The notes under the pieces: generated by a model | The model's input: the letters and a program-made list of their open reading frames with translations, nothing else | What the model was told of the DNA's origin: nothing | The model's database searches: none | NCBI RefSeq assembly: GCF_016587415.1 | Contig: NZ_BNJI01000001.1 | Coordinates: 6,177,501 to 6,241,500 of the forward strand | DNA length: 64,000 nucleotides | Source: Ktedonobacter sp. SOSP1-85 | Lineage (GTDB): Bacteria > Chloroflexota > Ktedonobacteria > Ktedonobacterales > Ktedonobacteraceae | Reading direction: 5' to 3' | Shown: positions 27,346-35,257 of the stretch, piece after piece | How positions within the stretch are numbered: position 1 is the first letter of the stretch | Layout: each line of letters opens with the position of its first letter | Translations under genes and position numbers: made by a program

Positions 27346-27368
27346 ACAAATGAACATTGTTCATTTGT
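27346..27368. promoter_or_regulatory. 23-bp palindromic operator, likely TetR site
   Basis: ACAAATGAAC, a three-base centre, and GTTCATTTGT form a near-perfect palindrome in the divergent gap between the YndJ-like gene (78 bp from its start) and the TetR-family gene (85 bp from its start). Size and position fit a TetR-family operator controlling both directions. Confidence 0.7.
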
Positions 27369-27452
27369 TATAAATGTAGCAAATGCGATATGCTACTGTC
27401 AAGGGTGTTGGGGTGTACGGTTAGCTTGCACCTTTGTTTGCAGGAGGGAATC

Positions 27453-28190
27453 ATGGAATCTTCTGAGGTGGGTAAGTTGACCCAGAAAGCAGCTTTAACG
27501 CGGCAGCGTATTGTTGACGCCGCGTTACACCTGTTTGCTACCAAAGGTTACGATCAGACGACCATGCGAGATATCGCGGCGGCGGCAAACTGCTCACTAG
27601 GGCTGGCATACCGGTACTTTGCCAGCAAAGAGGAGCTGGTCCTGGAGCTGTATCAGTGGCTGGCGACCCAATTGGAAGAACAGGTGCGTTTGCTGCCTGC
27701 CGCGTCTATCGCGGACCGTTTTCGCCACCTGATGCGCGAGTTACTGGTAGTGATGGCCCCACATCGCTTGACCCTGGTGGCGCTATCTGGGGCCGCATTG
27801 AATCCGCTCTCACGCGCAGGTGTCTTTGGCGTAGAGGGGGCGGAGGTTCGTCGCCGGGCGAGAGCGAGCTATCTCATCCTGGTCTCTGAGGCGAGAGATG
27901 CCCCGCGCACTTCACAGGTGGATGACCTGGCTACTCTATTCTACGGGTTGCAGTTGGCCCTGGTACTGTTCTGGTTACAGGATCTGAGCGCGGGGGCCCA
28001 GCGAACACAAGAGCTCTTGAAGTTTGTCCATGAGTTGCTGGGGCGTCTCCGCCCGCTCTTACGGCTACCCTGGGCGGCTCAACTTGTTGCCCGGTTTGTT
28101 CAAATTGTCGGGCCATTACTTGGACGGGAAGAGAATCTTGCATTGTCGCAGGGGGACCAGTATACTTTTCCAGGTGAATATGGCGAATAA
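27453..28190 (+). CDS. TetR/AcrR-family transcriptional regulator
   Basis: This 245-aa protein starts at ATG 27453 after CAGGAGGGAATC. The N-terminal HTH reads RQRIVDAALHLFATKGYDQT followed by TMRDIAAAANCSLGLAYRYF, which is the canonical TetR pattern. The C-terminal ligand domain (residues ~80-245) is helical and unassigned. It lies divergent from the YndJ-epimerase genes and 25 bp ahead of rsmG. It probably represses itself and the divergent pair through the palindrome at 27346-27368; the ligand is unknown. Confidence 0.88.
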   Translation: MESSEVGKLTQKAALTRQRIVDAALHLFATKGYDQTTMRDIAAAANCSLGLAYRYFASKEELVLELYQWLATQLEEQVRLLPAASIADRFRHLMRELLVVMAPHRLTLVALSGAALNPLSRAGVFGVEGAEVRRRARASYLILVSEARDAPRTSQVDDLATLFYGLQLALVLFWLQDLSAGAQRTQELLKFVHELLGRLRPLLRLPWAAQLVARFVQIVGPLLGREENLALSQGDQYTFPGEYGE

Positions 28191-28215
28191 TCAAACAGGA
28201 ATAGAAATCTGAATC

Positions 28216-28920
28216 ATGACAAATGTTTTTCAAGAAGGCTTGCAGAGGTTGGGGTTGAGTGGAGAACTGGAGGCGGCGTTTTTGCGCTACCGCCAGGAGT
28301 TACTGGAGTGGAATACACGCTTTAACCTCACTGCCATCAAGGATCCGGAAGAGGTAATGACCAAACACTTCCTGGACTCGCTCTCGCTGTTAGCGATCTA
28401 CCCTCAGGATGAGGCCACGCTGCTCGATATTGGCACGGGACCGGGCTTTCCCGGTTTGCCGCTGAAGATGGCGCGTCCACACTGGCGTGTGACCCTGGTC
28501 GAGGCCACCAATAAGAAGGTCACCTTTCTGCGCCATATGGTTGACGTGTTGGAGCTGGAGCATGTCGAGGTCATTCATGGGCGTGCCGAGGAGCTTGGGC
28601 AGAAGCCAGCCTATCGCTCGGCGTTCGACCTGGTGACGGCGCGCGCAGTTGCGGCGCTTCCAGCCTTGCTAGAGTATTGCGCGCCCTATTGCCGGGTGGG
28701 GGGAGCCATTATTTTGCCGAAGAAGGGCGACCTGCAGGATGAGATGGCGCAGGGGAAGCGTGCTGCGGCCCAGGTAGGAGCTGTCCTGGAGGCGGATACG
28801 GTGGTAGATCTCCCTGGCATCAATGATGGGCGTCGTTTGCTCACCTGGCGCCAGCAGAAGCGCTGTCCCGAACAGTATCCACGCAGTGGTGCCGCCATGG
28901 CTAAGCGCCCACTGGGTTAG
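28216..28920 (+). CDS. rsmG: RsmG, 16S rRNA (guanine527-N7)-methyltransferase
   Basis: This 234-aa protein is a full-length GidB/RsmG. The SAM-binding motif is LLDIGTGPGFPGLPLKMARP, with acidic motif II LVEATNKKVTFLRHMV and the LVTARAVAALPALLEYC block. It methylates N7 of G527 in 16S rRNA; loss gives low-level streptomycin resistance in other bacteria. The IscB element follows directly. A degenerate copy of its codons for YCAPYCRVGGAIIL is found at 32165-32213. Confidence 0.96.
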   Translation: MTNVFQEGLQRLGLSGELEAAFLRYRQELLEWNTRFNLTAIKDPEEVMTKHFLDSLSLLAIYPQDEATLLDIGTGPGFPGLPLKMARPHWRVTLVEATNKKVTFLRHMVDVLELEHVEVIHGRAEELGQKPAYRSAFDLVTARAVAALPALLEYCAPYCRVGGAIILPKKGDLQDEMAQGKRAAAQVGAVLEADTVVDLPGINDGRRLLTWRQQKRCPEQYPRSGAAMAKRPLG

Positions 28921-28954
28921 GTCGAGACACTGTGCTTTTCAGTTGTAATATTGC

Positions 28955-29263
28955 AGGGTGTCATGGACCCCAGTTTGAAAACCGGGGCTTGCAAGAAGTT
29001 TGAACGCTTCTTGTAATCCCCAATGGTTGGCAAGCTGAAACATGACCAGATCCAGCCACCGCTCTTCTTCGGAGGAGCGATGGGGCTACGTTATCAGGAA
29101 GTGTCAACGTTCGTACCGGAGGATGCGCGGCCAGTCTTCCGCTCTACAACCAGCAGGTTAAACAGACCGTGGGTATAGTCAGTGCTTGCTGGATGTACCG
29201 CCTGATAACATCATCGAGGCCACCATTACCCGAGCAATCGGAGGCTCTGAAAGGAGCAAGCAC
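28955..29263 (+). ncRNA. predicted omega-RNA scaffold upstream of iscB
   Basis: IscB guide RNAs are encoded directly 5' of iscB with the guide at the 5' end. Here ~340 nt without ORF hold clear hairpins: CCCC/GGGG at 28968-28987, GCAAGAAG/CTTCTTGT at 28991-29014, CGCTC-TTCG-loop-GAGCG at 29060-29079, and CGGAGGA/TCTTCCG at 29117-29141. The guide would be the ~16 nt before the left end, in 28925-28960. Exact ends are not determinable by eye. Confidence 0.65.
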
Positions 29264-30583
29264 ATGAGCCACGTTTTTGTCGTCGATGCCAACAAGCAAC
29301 CGCTCGATCCAGTCCATCCTGGAAGGGCCCGCTTATTGCTCTCGCAAGGGAAGGCGGCAGTACTGAAACGCTTTCCTTTTACCATCATCCTCAACGTTGC
29401 GATAGACGCTCCCGTCGTTGAAGAACTGCGGATCAAGATTGACCCAGGCTCAAAGACCACAGGCATAGCTCTCGTCAACGACCGGTCGGGTGAAGTCGTC
29501 TTTGCGGCTGAACTCCATCATCGCGGTGCAACGATCAAAGAGGCGCTCGATGATCGAAGAGCCGTCAGACGTTCACGACGCCGACGCCATACACGCTACA
29601 GAAAAGCGAGATGGCAGAATCGGAGACGACGCGAGGGCTGGTTGCCGCCATCGCTTACCAGCAGGATCAGCAATGTCCTGACCTGGGTGAAGCGTCTGCG
29701 CAAACTTTGCCCGATCACAGCAATCAGCATGGAGCTCGTGAAGTTTGATATGCAAGCGATGGAGAACCCCGATATCCAGGGATGGGAGTATCAACAAGGC
29801 ACACTGGCAGGCTATGAACTGCGTGAGTACCTGCTAGAGAAGTGGAACCGAATGTGCGCGTATTGCGGCAAGGGCAATGTTCCTTTGCAAGTGGAGCATA
29901 TCGTGCCTCGTGCCAACAACGGCACGCACCGCGTCAGTAACTTGACGCTCGCCTGCGAGAAGTGTAACCAGGCCAAGGGAAGGCAGGACATCAAAGACTT
30001 TCTCAAGAAGAAACCAGCGGTGCTCAAGCACATTCTTGCTCAGGCAAAAGCCCCGCTCAACGATGCCGCAGCGGTCAATGCCACACGGTGGGAGTTGTTC
30101 AGAGGGGTACAAGCTTTCGGGCTGCCAATCGAATGTGGTTCTGGCGGATTAACGAAGTACAACAGGACGACACGTGAGCTTGCAAAAACGCACTGGATAG
30201 ACGCGGCGTGTGTCGGTCAGAGCACTCCTGAGCACCTGAACATCACAAGGATCTCTTCCTTGCTGATCACGGCAACAGGCTATGGCAAGAGACAGCTGTG
30301 TGGGGTAGATAAGCATGGTTTTCCTAAGCGCCATCGACAACGCAAAAAGGTGCATCATGGGTATCAGACGGGAGACCTGGTGCGAGCGGTAGTACCAGAA
30401 GGATTTGCGGCAGCGGGGAGACATGTGGGGCGCGTCTTAGCACGAGCAACGGGATCGTTTGATCTGAGAACCGCACGTGGGCGCATAGAAGGGGTCCCTG
30501 TGCGCTATTGTCGTCCTCTTCATCGCAACGATGGATATAGTTACCACAGCACGAGAGGCGGCAATTCCTCCCCGCCTCTATAG
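29264..30583 (+). CDS. iscB: IscB RNA-guided nuclease (HNH + RuvC), Cas9 ancestor family
   Basis: The ATG at 29264 follows AAAGGAGCAAGC. The 439-aa protein has all IscB parts in order: PLMP domain (VFVVDANKQPLDPVHPGRAR), RuvC-I with D60 (KIDPGSKTTGIAL), an arginine-rich bridge helix (RRAVRRSRRRRHTRYRKARW), RuvC-II (ISMELVKFD), an HNH domain with CxxC pairs (CAYCGK ... LQVEHIVPRANNGTHRVSNL ... CEKCNQAKG), and RuvC-III (HWIDAACVG). A ~100-residue C-terminal TAM-interacting region follows. No inactivating change is seen. With the upstream omega-RNA it should cut double-stranded DNA. The last residues RGGNSSPPL are encoded by the left arm of the terminal palindrome. Confidence 0.96.
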   Translation: MSHVFVVDANKQPLDPVHPGRARLLLSQGKAAVLKRFPFTIILNVAIDAPVVEELRIKIDPGSKTTGIALVNDRSGEVVFAAELHHRGATIKEALDDRRAVRRSRRRRHTRYRKARWQNRRRREGWLPPSLTSRISNVLTWVKRLRKLCPITAISMELVKFDMQAMENPDIQGWEYQQGTLAGYELREYLLEKWNRMCAYCGKGNVPLQVEHIVPRANNGTHRVSNLTLACEKCNQAKGRQDIKDFLKKKPAVLKHILAQAKAPLNDAAAVNATRWELFRGVQAFGLPIECGSGGLTKYNRTTRELAKTHWIDAACVGQSTPEHLNITRISSLLITATGYGKRQLCGVDKHGFPKRHRQRKKVHHGYQTGDLVRAVVPEGFAAAGRHVGRVLARATGSFDLRTARGRIEGVPVRYCRPLHRNDGYSYHSTRGGNSSPPL

Positions 30584-30608
30584 AGGCGGGGAGGAATTGC
30601 CGCCTCTC
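30553..30608. repeat. 56-bp perfect palindrome, right end of the iscB element
   Basis: 28 bases starting GAGAGGCGGCAATTCCTCCC are followed at once by their exact reverse complement, with the iscB stop codon TAG at the centre. The position suits an IS200/IS605-type right-end hairpin, and it could also terminate transcription from iscB and from the convergent MFS gene. Confidence 0.85.
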
Positions 30609-30630
30609 TGTGATGATGGCATCATTTTAA

Positions 30631-32001
30631 TTACCTTGAGAGGGCGGGTGCATCTCCACTGGGTAGAATCTCGATCTCGCTCATGGTCGGAACTTTGCTC
30701 GGTGGGATAGTAATTGTGCTGGTAGCGAGCACCGCGTCGCTTGGTAAAGTAACACGCTTGAAGGTTTGCCACATTGTGAAGTCATAGCCAATCTCCAGGC
30801 AACTGGCCAGGAGGATGGGCAGGCCCAGTGCGAGGAGTGGACCTATCATGAGCGCGCTCGCGGCGAGGGGACTGAGCGCCACGGCTGTGCTCCGGGCCAC
30901 GGTCGCAAAGCTGGCGGTGGATGTGCGCTCCTCGGGCGTTACCAGGGCGGCGGTAAACGCCTGGCGGGCTGGCACATCGATTTTTGAGAGCGACTGGCGT
31001 AGGAGCAGGCAGAGCGCGGCCAGGAAGTAGGTTGGCATACAGGCGACCAGAAGCAGAAAGACATTCGAAATGAAATGGGGTACGAGCATGGTCTTCAGCA
31101 GGCCGTGGCGTTTCGTCAGGTAGGGAGCGAAGATAAGTGAGAGGGCCGCGAACATGTTGACGCCAAAGAAGAGCATTCCAAGTGAACCGAGCGAGGCACC
31201 GAAATGCTGGCGAAACCACAGTGAGAGCATGGTCTGCACTGCAAGTCCACCGGCGAAAGAATCGAAGGCAAACAGGGTCAGGAGCAGGATTACAACTTTG
31301 CGTATACGTGGCTTATAGAGAAGCTGGGTATGTTCGCCCTGCTTATCCAATTTCTGCGTATATTTCTGCTCAAGCGTCAGCTCGGCTTTGGGCGAGAGAC
31401 GCAGGAAGAGCAGGGCTGTACAGCCAGCCAGCAGCCCATAGAGGGCGAACAGGCTATGTGTACTCATGTGTTCGCTAATGCCCAGAGGCGAGAGGACGCT
31501 GCTGATACCCACAAGCAGTCCTCCCAGCGCACCGGCTAGCTGGGCCGTCAGGTTATAGTAGGTATACAGGGAGGTATAGCGTTTTGTAGAGGCCGACTGG
31601 GCCAGAATTGCTTGTTCAACGCCACTGAAGGGCGTATTATCATTGGTTGAAGGCGAGATAGTGCCACAGAAGGCGGCAATCAGTAGGAGAGGGTAATACT
31701 GGGTTGCGGCAAATACCATACCGGTGAGCATCATCAGCAAGGCTGAGAGAATGAGCAGCCGCTTGCGACCAAGACGATCGGCATAGAACCCCATCACGCA
31801 ACTAAAGGTGATTGAGCCAAGGGCCGCGACAGTGAGCAAGATGCCAACATTCAGCGGTGAAAGACCAGCATCCGTCAGGGACACACCCAACAGGACACTG
31901 GTAAAGCCGTAGCCAAAGGTGCGCAATGCGCGTGCCCAGATGACCAGGCGCGTATCCGTAATGGGTAACAGGAGGAATAGGCGATTTCTCATTTTTTGCA
32001 T
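30631..32001 (-). CDS. MFS transporter, drug-exporter-like
   Basis: This 456-aa protein has about twelve transmembrane segments and MFS motif A in the loop between TM2 and TM3 (GFYADRLGRKRLLIL). The charged central loop (LSPKAELTLEQKYTQKLDKQGEHTQ) links two six-helix halves. The C-terminal ~35 residues are hydrophilic. Substrate is unknown; the branch resembles predicted efflux permeases. A second ATG three codons in is equally possible as start. It is convergent with iscB and separated from purA by the rsmG-like scar. Confidence 0.8.
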   Translation of the reverse strand: MQKMRNRLFLLLPITDTRLVIWARALRTFGYGFTSVLLGVSLTDAGLSPLNVGILLTVAALGSITFSCVMGFYADRLGRKRLLILSALLMMLTGMVFAATQYYPLLLIAAFCGTISPSTNDNTPFSGVEQAILAQSASTKRYTSLYTYYNLTAQLAGALGGLLVGISSVLSPLGISEHMSTHSLFALYGLLAGCTALLFLRLSPKAELTLEQKYTQKLDKQGEHTQLLYKPRIRKVVILLLTLFAFDSFAGGLAVQTMLSLWFRQHFGASLGSLGMLFFGVNMFAALSLIFAPYLTKRHGLLKTMLVPHFISNVFLLLVACMPTYFLAALCLLLRQSLSKIDVPARQAFTAALVTPEERTSTASFATVARSTAVALSPLAASALMIGPLLALGLPILLASCLEIGYDFTMWQTFKRVTLPSDAVLATSTITIPPSKVPTMSEIEILPSGDAPALSR

Positions 32002-32164
32002 ATAAAATACCTTCTTGTGGTCTTATATGCATTTTAATTGGGTCAAGAAGTATGATATTTCTATCATTGATTTTTTGCGGATATAGACCAAATCGTGTGC
32101 AAAATAGAGTTGCTCCCCTTTTTCGTTTGCACTTAAATTCGTGTACGTGACAAGCCAGCTCATA

Positions 32165-32213
32165 TAAAGTATAGTGCGCCCTATTGTCGGGTGGGGAGCC
32201 ATTATTTTGTCAA
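32165..32213 (+). pseudogene. short degenerate copy of rsmG sequence
   Basis: GCGCCCTATTGTCGGGTGGG followed by AGCCATTATTTTG matches rsmG 28681-28716 (GCGCCCTATTGCCGGGTGGG, then AGCCATTATTTTG) apart from one transition and a two-base gap, with weaker similarity for ~10 bases upstream and ~6 downstream. It is a direct repeat in the same orientation, ~3.5 kb away, and cannot code. Confidence 0.8.
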
Positions 32214-32227
32214 GTGGTTGGGGGTTG

Positions 32228-32272
32228 GGCCTTGCTCCCTATGCGCCAGAAGCTGTGAGAGGGAGCAGGGCC
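32228..32272 (-). terminator. hairpin after purA
   Basis: The arms GGCCTTGCTCCCT and AGGGAGCAGGGCC pair with one G-T wobble around a ~19-base loop, 7 bp past the purA stop on the minus strand. Confidence 0.6.
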
Positions 32273-32278
32273 AGATTG

Positions 32279-33577
32279 TTAGTGGGACGTGGATTCAAGC
32301 ACATCTTGTAGCTGAATGGTTCGCCCGCGCTGTGGGCTAACCGAGACCATACTGACCGGTGTCTCCAGGAGTTCTTCCAGGCGCTTGAGATAGGCTTTGG
32401 CTTCGGCGGGCAGCTCTTCATAGGTATTGATATTGGTGGTGCTGGTCTGCCAGCCAGGGATCTCTTCGTAGATGGGTTCGCAGGCGGCCAGGTCGTTGAG
32501 TGTCGCAGGAGGGGTATGGATAATTTGCCCGCGTAAGTTATAGGCGGTGCAGATTTTGATGATGGGGAACGTATCCAGGACATCGAGTTTGGTAATAATG
32601 GCTGAGTCCAGGCTGTTGAGTTGCGCAACGTAGCGCCCGGCAACGGCGTCAAACCAGCCACAGCGTCGGGCGCGCCCTGAGCGTGTACCATACTCATGGC
32701 CGCGTTCGCGCAGAATCTGGCCGATATCGTCAAAAAGACCGGTTGGGAGCGGCCCGCTGCCAATACGCGTGGTATAGGCTTTGTAGATCCCGACGATGCG
32801 ATCAATAGAGCGAGGTGGTAGCCCGGCGCCAACGGTGGCGTTTGCCGCCATGGTGGAGGAGAAGGAGACGAAGGGGTAGGTGCCAAAGTCGACATCAAGG
32901 AGCGCGCCCTGCGCGCCCTCCAGTAGAATGATCTTCTGCGCTTCCAGCGCTTCCTGGAGCATCTGTTGCGTGTCGGCTATGTGGGGATAGAGGCGCTGGC
33001 CATAGGCAAAATATTCTCCATGAATCTCTTCCAGTGAGAGGGGAGGCTGACCGTAGATCTGAGTGATCATGCGGTTCTTCTGCTGGAGAATAGTCGCAAG
33101 CTTGGCGCGGAAGGCGTCGACATCCAGCAGATCGGCCATGCGGATACCATTGCGAGCATGTTTGTCGACGTAGGCGGGTCCCATGCCACGATAGGTATTG
33201 TCCACGACCTCGCTGCCGCGAGCCTCTTCCTCCAGGCGATCAAGCACAAAATGATAGGGCATAACCAGGTGGGCGCGCTCGCTAATGTAGAGGCGAGAAA
33301 TATCTATGCCCTGGCTTTGTAGGGTCTCCATTTCCTGGATTAAGGCCTTGGGATCGACGACCACGCCATTGCCAATGATACAGGTCGCGTTGGGGTAGAG
33401 AATGCCGGAAGGCACAATCTGGAAGGAAAACTCGCCTTTCTCATGAACCACGCGGTGACCTGCATTGGTTCCTCCCTGGTAACGCACGACAAAATCGGCC
33501 TTCATCGAAAGTTCATCAATGATCTTGCCTTTGCCTTCGTCTCCCCATTGTGCTCCAATAATTGCAACTGCCACCAT
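32279..33577 (-). CDS. purA: adenylosuccinate synthetase
   Basis: This 432-aa PurA makes adenylosuccinate from IMP, aspartate and GTP, the first committed step from IMP to AMP. The P-loop-like GAQWGDEGKGKI, the HRVVHEKG segment, YRGMGPAYVDKHARNG and the C-terminal VSVSPQRGRTI are all present. The ATG at 33577 is chosen because it lies 8 bases after AAGAGG and starts exactly at the conserved VAVAIIGAQWGDEGK; an upstream in-frame start would add 13 basic residues not expected in the family. It stands as a single gene upstream of the rsmG scar. Confidence 0.97.
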   Translation of the reverse strand: MVAVAIIGAQWGDEGKGKIIDELSMKADFVVRYQGGTNAGHRVVHEKGEFSFQIVPSGILYPNATCIIGNGVVVDPKALIQEMETLQSQGIDISRLYISERAHLVMPYHFVLDRLEEEARGSEVVDNTYRGMGPAYVDKHARNGIRMADLLDVDAFRAKLATILQQKNRMITQIYGQPPLSLEEIHGEYFAYGQRLYPHIADTQQMLQEALEAQKIILLEGAQGALLDVDFGTYPFVSFSSTMAANATVGAGLPPRSIDRIVGIYKAYTTRIGSGPLPTGLFDDIGQILRERGHEYGTRSGRARRCGWFDAVAGRYVAQLNSLDSAIITKLDVLDTFPIIKICTAYNLRGQIIHTPPATLNDLAACEPIYEEIPGWQTSTTNINTYEELPAEAKAYLKRLEELLETPVSMVSVSPQRGRTIQLQDVLESTSH

Positions 33578-33686
33578 AGTGATGTTTCCTCTTTGCTTTC
33601 TTTGAGTCTCTCGCAAACAAAAACTGGTATGCGCAACGCTTGCCCGTGTTACCTTACATTACGCCTCCAGTGACTGTCAATAGCCA

Positions 33687-35225
33687 TCAGGGTTGTCCCT
33701 GAATATAGCTGAGCAAGAGTTGGTCAGTAAGCTCCTCAATCGGTGCGCGGTCGTCGGTGAAGACGACTCCATTGCCTGGCTGCCCTTTTTGGACGACGGG
33801 CAGGACTTCATTGGCGACCTGTCCTAGCGTGGTAGATGGATCGACTTGAGAGAGCTGTGCTCGAAACGTCTCCATTGAGGTGGGTTGCATCGTTGCCATG
33901 ACGACCGTGTTGAATGTATTTGGTACATTGAACACATACACGCTTGGGTATACCGTGCTCATAGTAGCTACAATAGATTGTACCAGACGATAGTCGGTCT
34001 GTGTATGCCCTGTATTTAATGTGACGACTCCCTGGGGAGAGAGATGGCTGCGTACCTGGCTGAAGAACTCTTTGGTGGTAAGCTGAAAGGGAATATAGGG
34101 CTGCTGGAAGGCGTCGATGACGACTTCATCATAGGTCTCGTGCGTGGTAGCGATATAGGGCCGCCCATCCTGTACATGCACATGCAGATTGGACTCATTC
34201 ATGTCGAAATATTTACGCCCCACGTCTACGATCGCGGGATCAATCTCAACGCCATCAATGGGGACCGGGCCATACACCTGGGTAAACTGGTGCGCGATGG
34301 TCCCGCCAGCCAGGCCAACAATGCCCACGCGATGCAATTTATCAGGCGTAAAACCCTTATTGAAGTAGGGGGCAGCGAGAAAGTAATCCCAGTACCAGCC
34401 GGTCAGAACATGCGTCTTATCGGGATAATAGACCGAGTGAATGGCCTGTCCCTCGTTGAGAATGAGCTGGCGTGTGCCATCTGGCTGCTGAACAACCTGG
34501 ATATAGTTGTACAGTGACTCCTGGTGGTAGATCAGGTTAGGAATTTGCTTCAAGGGTCCCAACTGCATCAGCAGCGTCCCGATCAGGGTGGCCTGTATGA
34601 TTATCGCCAGGGGGCGCCAGATGGGACGGGGCTGCATCTGCCAGAGTCCCCAGAGCGAGGCGGCAAAAAGCAGCGCGGCAAAGATCAGGAAGGTGCGGCG
34701 CACACCAAAGGTAGGAATAAGCCAGAGCACAGGCAAGAAGGAACCCAGGATGCTGCCGCAGGTCGAGATGGCATACAGCGAGCCACTGATGCGCCCGCTA
34801 CGTTTGACGTCACTGGTGACCAGGCGGATAGCAAGCGGTGAGACGAGGCCCAGCAGGGTCACAGGAATGGCAAAGAGCAAGACGGTTCCCAGGAGCGAGC
34901 CGAGGAAGGCGCTGACGGAGATATGCTCAATGGCGTCAACCGACCATGAGAGCACACTCTGGCTGATAAAGGGAATCAATGCCGTGGCGACCGCGGCGCT
35001 GCCGGTAATCAGGCAGAGTACGCGCTCAGAGGGATAGCGGTCAGCCACGCGCCCACCCAGGAAATACCCCGTGGTGAGATAGATCAAGATCAGCCCGATC
35101 AGGACCGCCCAGATATAGAGCGAACTGCCAAAATACGCTCCCAGGAGACGCGATGCGCACATCTCCAGCCCCAGGCTGGTCATGCCGCTGATAAAGACCA
35201 GGATGATAAAAAAGGACCTTTTCAA
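33687..35225 (-). CDS. membrane-anchored spermidine-synthase-like methyltransferase-fold protein
   Basis: The 512-aa protein has about seven transmembrane helices in residues 1-235 and a cytoplasmic SpeE-like Rossmann domain at ~240-505. The domain carries the SAM/dcSAM-binding region VGIVGLAGGTIAHQF, acidic IDGVEIDPAIVDVGRKYF, and DGRPYIATTHETYDEVVIDAF with the aspartate used by aminopropyltransferases. Fused MFS/spermidine-synthase proteins of this type are common, but few have a known substrate. It precedes the zinc-ribbon gene's 3' end by 32 bp on the same strand, so the two may be cotranscribed. Confidence 0.85.
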   Translation of the reverse strand: MKRSFFIILVFISGMTSLGLEMCASRLLGAYFGSSLYIWAVLIGLILIYLTTGYFLGGRVADRYPSERVLCLITGSAAVATALIPFISQSVLSWSVDAIEHISVSAFLGSLLGTVLLFAIPVTLLGLVSPLAIRLVTSDVKRSGRISGSLYAISTCGSILGSFLPVLWLIPTFGVRRTFLIFAALLFAASLWGLWQMQPRPIWRPLAIIIQATLIGTLLMQLGPLKQIPNLIYHQESLYNYIQVVQQPDGTRQLILNEGQAIHSVYYPDKTHVLTGWYWDYFLAAPYFNKGFTPDKLHRVGIVGLAGGTIAHQFTQVYGPVPIDGVEIDPAIVDVGRKYFDMNESNLHVHVQDGRPYIATTHETYDEVVIDAFQQPYIPFQLTTKEFFSQVRSHLSPQGVVTLNTGHTQTDYRLVQSIVATMSTVYPSVYVFNVPNTFNTVVMATMQPTSMETFRAQLSQVDPSTTLGQVANEVLPVVQKGQPGNGVVFTDDRAPIEELTDQLLLSYIQGQP

Positions 35226-35257
35226 ACTGCTGCTACCTTTTCCTTCTATGCTGCTTG

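Larger units (their letters stand above)
28950..30608 (+). mobile_element. IscB-type solo insertion element (IS200/IS605-like)
   Basis: An iscB gene with a ~300-nt structured, non-coding upstream region and a 56-bp palindrome at its 3' end. No tnpA is present. The left boundary lies between the rsmG stop (28920) and the first hairpin (28968) and cannot be fixed without an empty site; the right boundary is at or just after 30608. Related solo iscB elements are highly amplified in Ktedonobacter racemifer. Confidence 0.8.

Noticed and set aside
28921..29263. Reading 29186 as the start of iscB
   Set aside because: The added 26 residues lie in the structured RNA region and lack the family's PLMP start; ATG 29264 has a good ribosome site and begins at the conserved VFVVD.
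32002..32164. Promoter TTGACC / TATAAG for the MFS gene
   Set aside because: Spacing between the two hexamers is too short for a standard sigma-70 promoter, so it was not listed.
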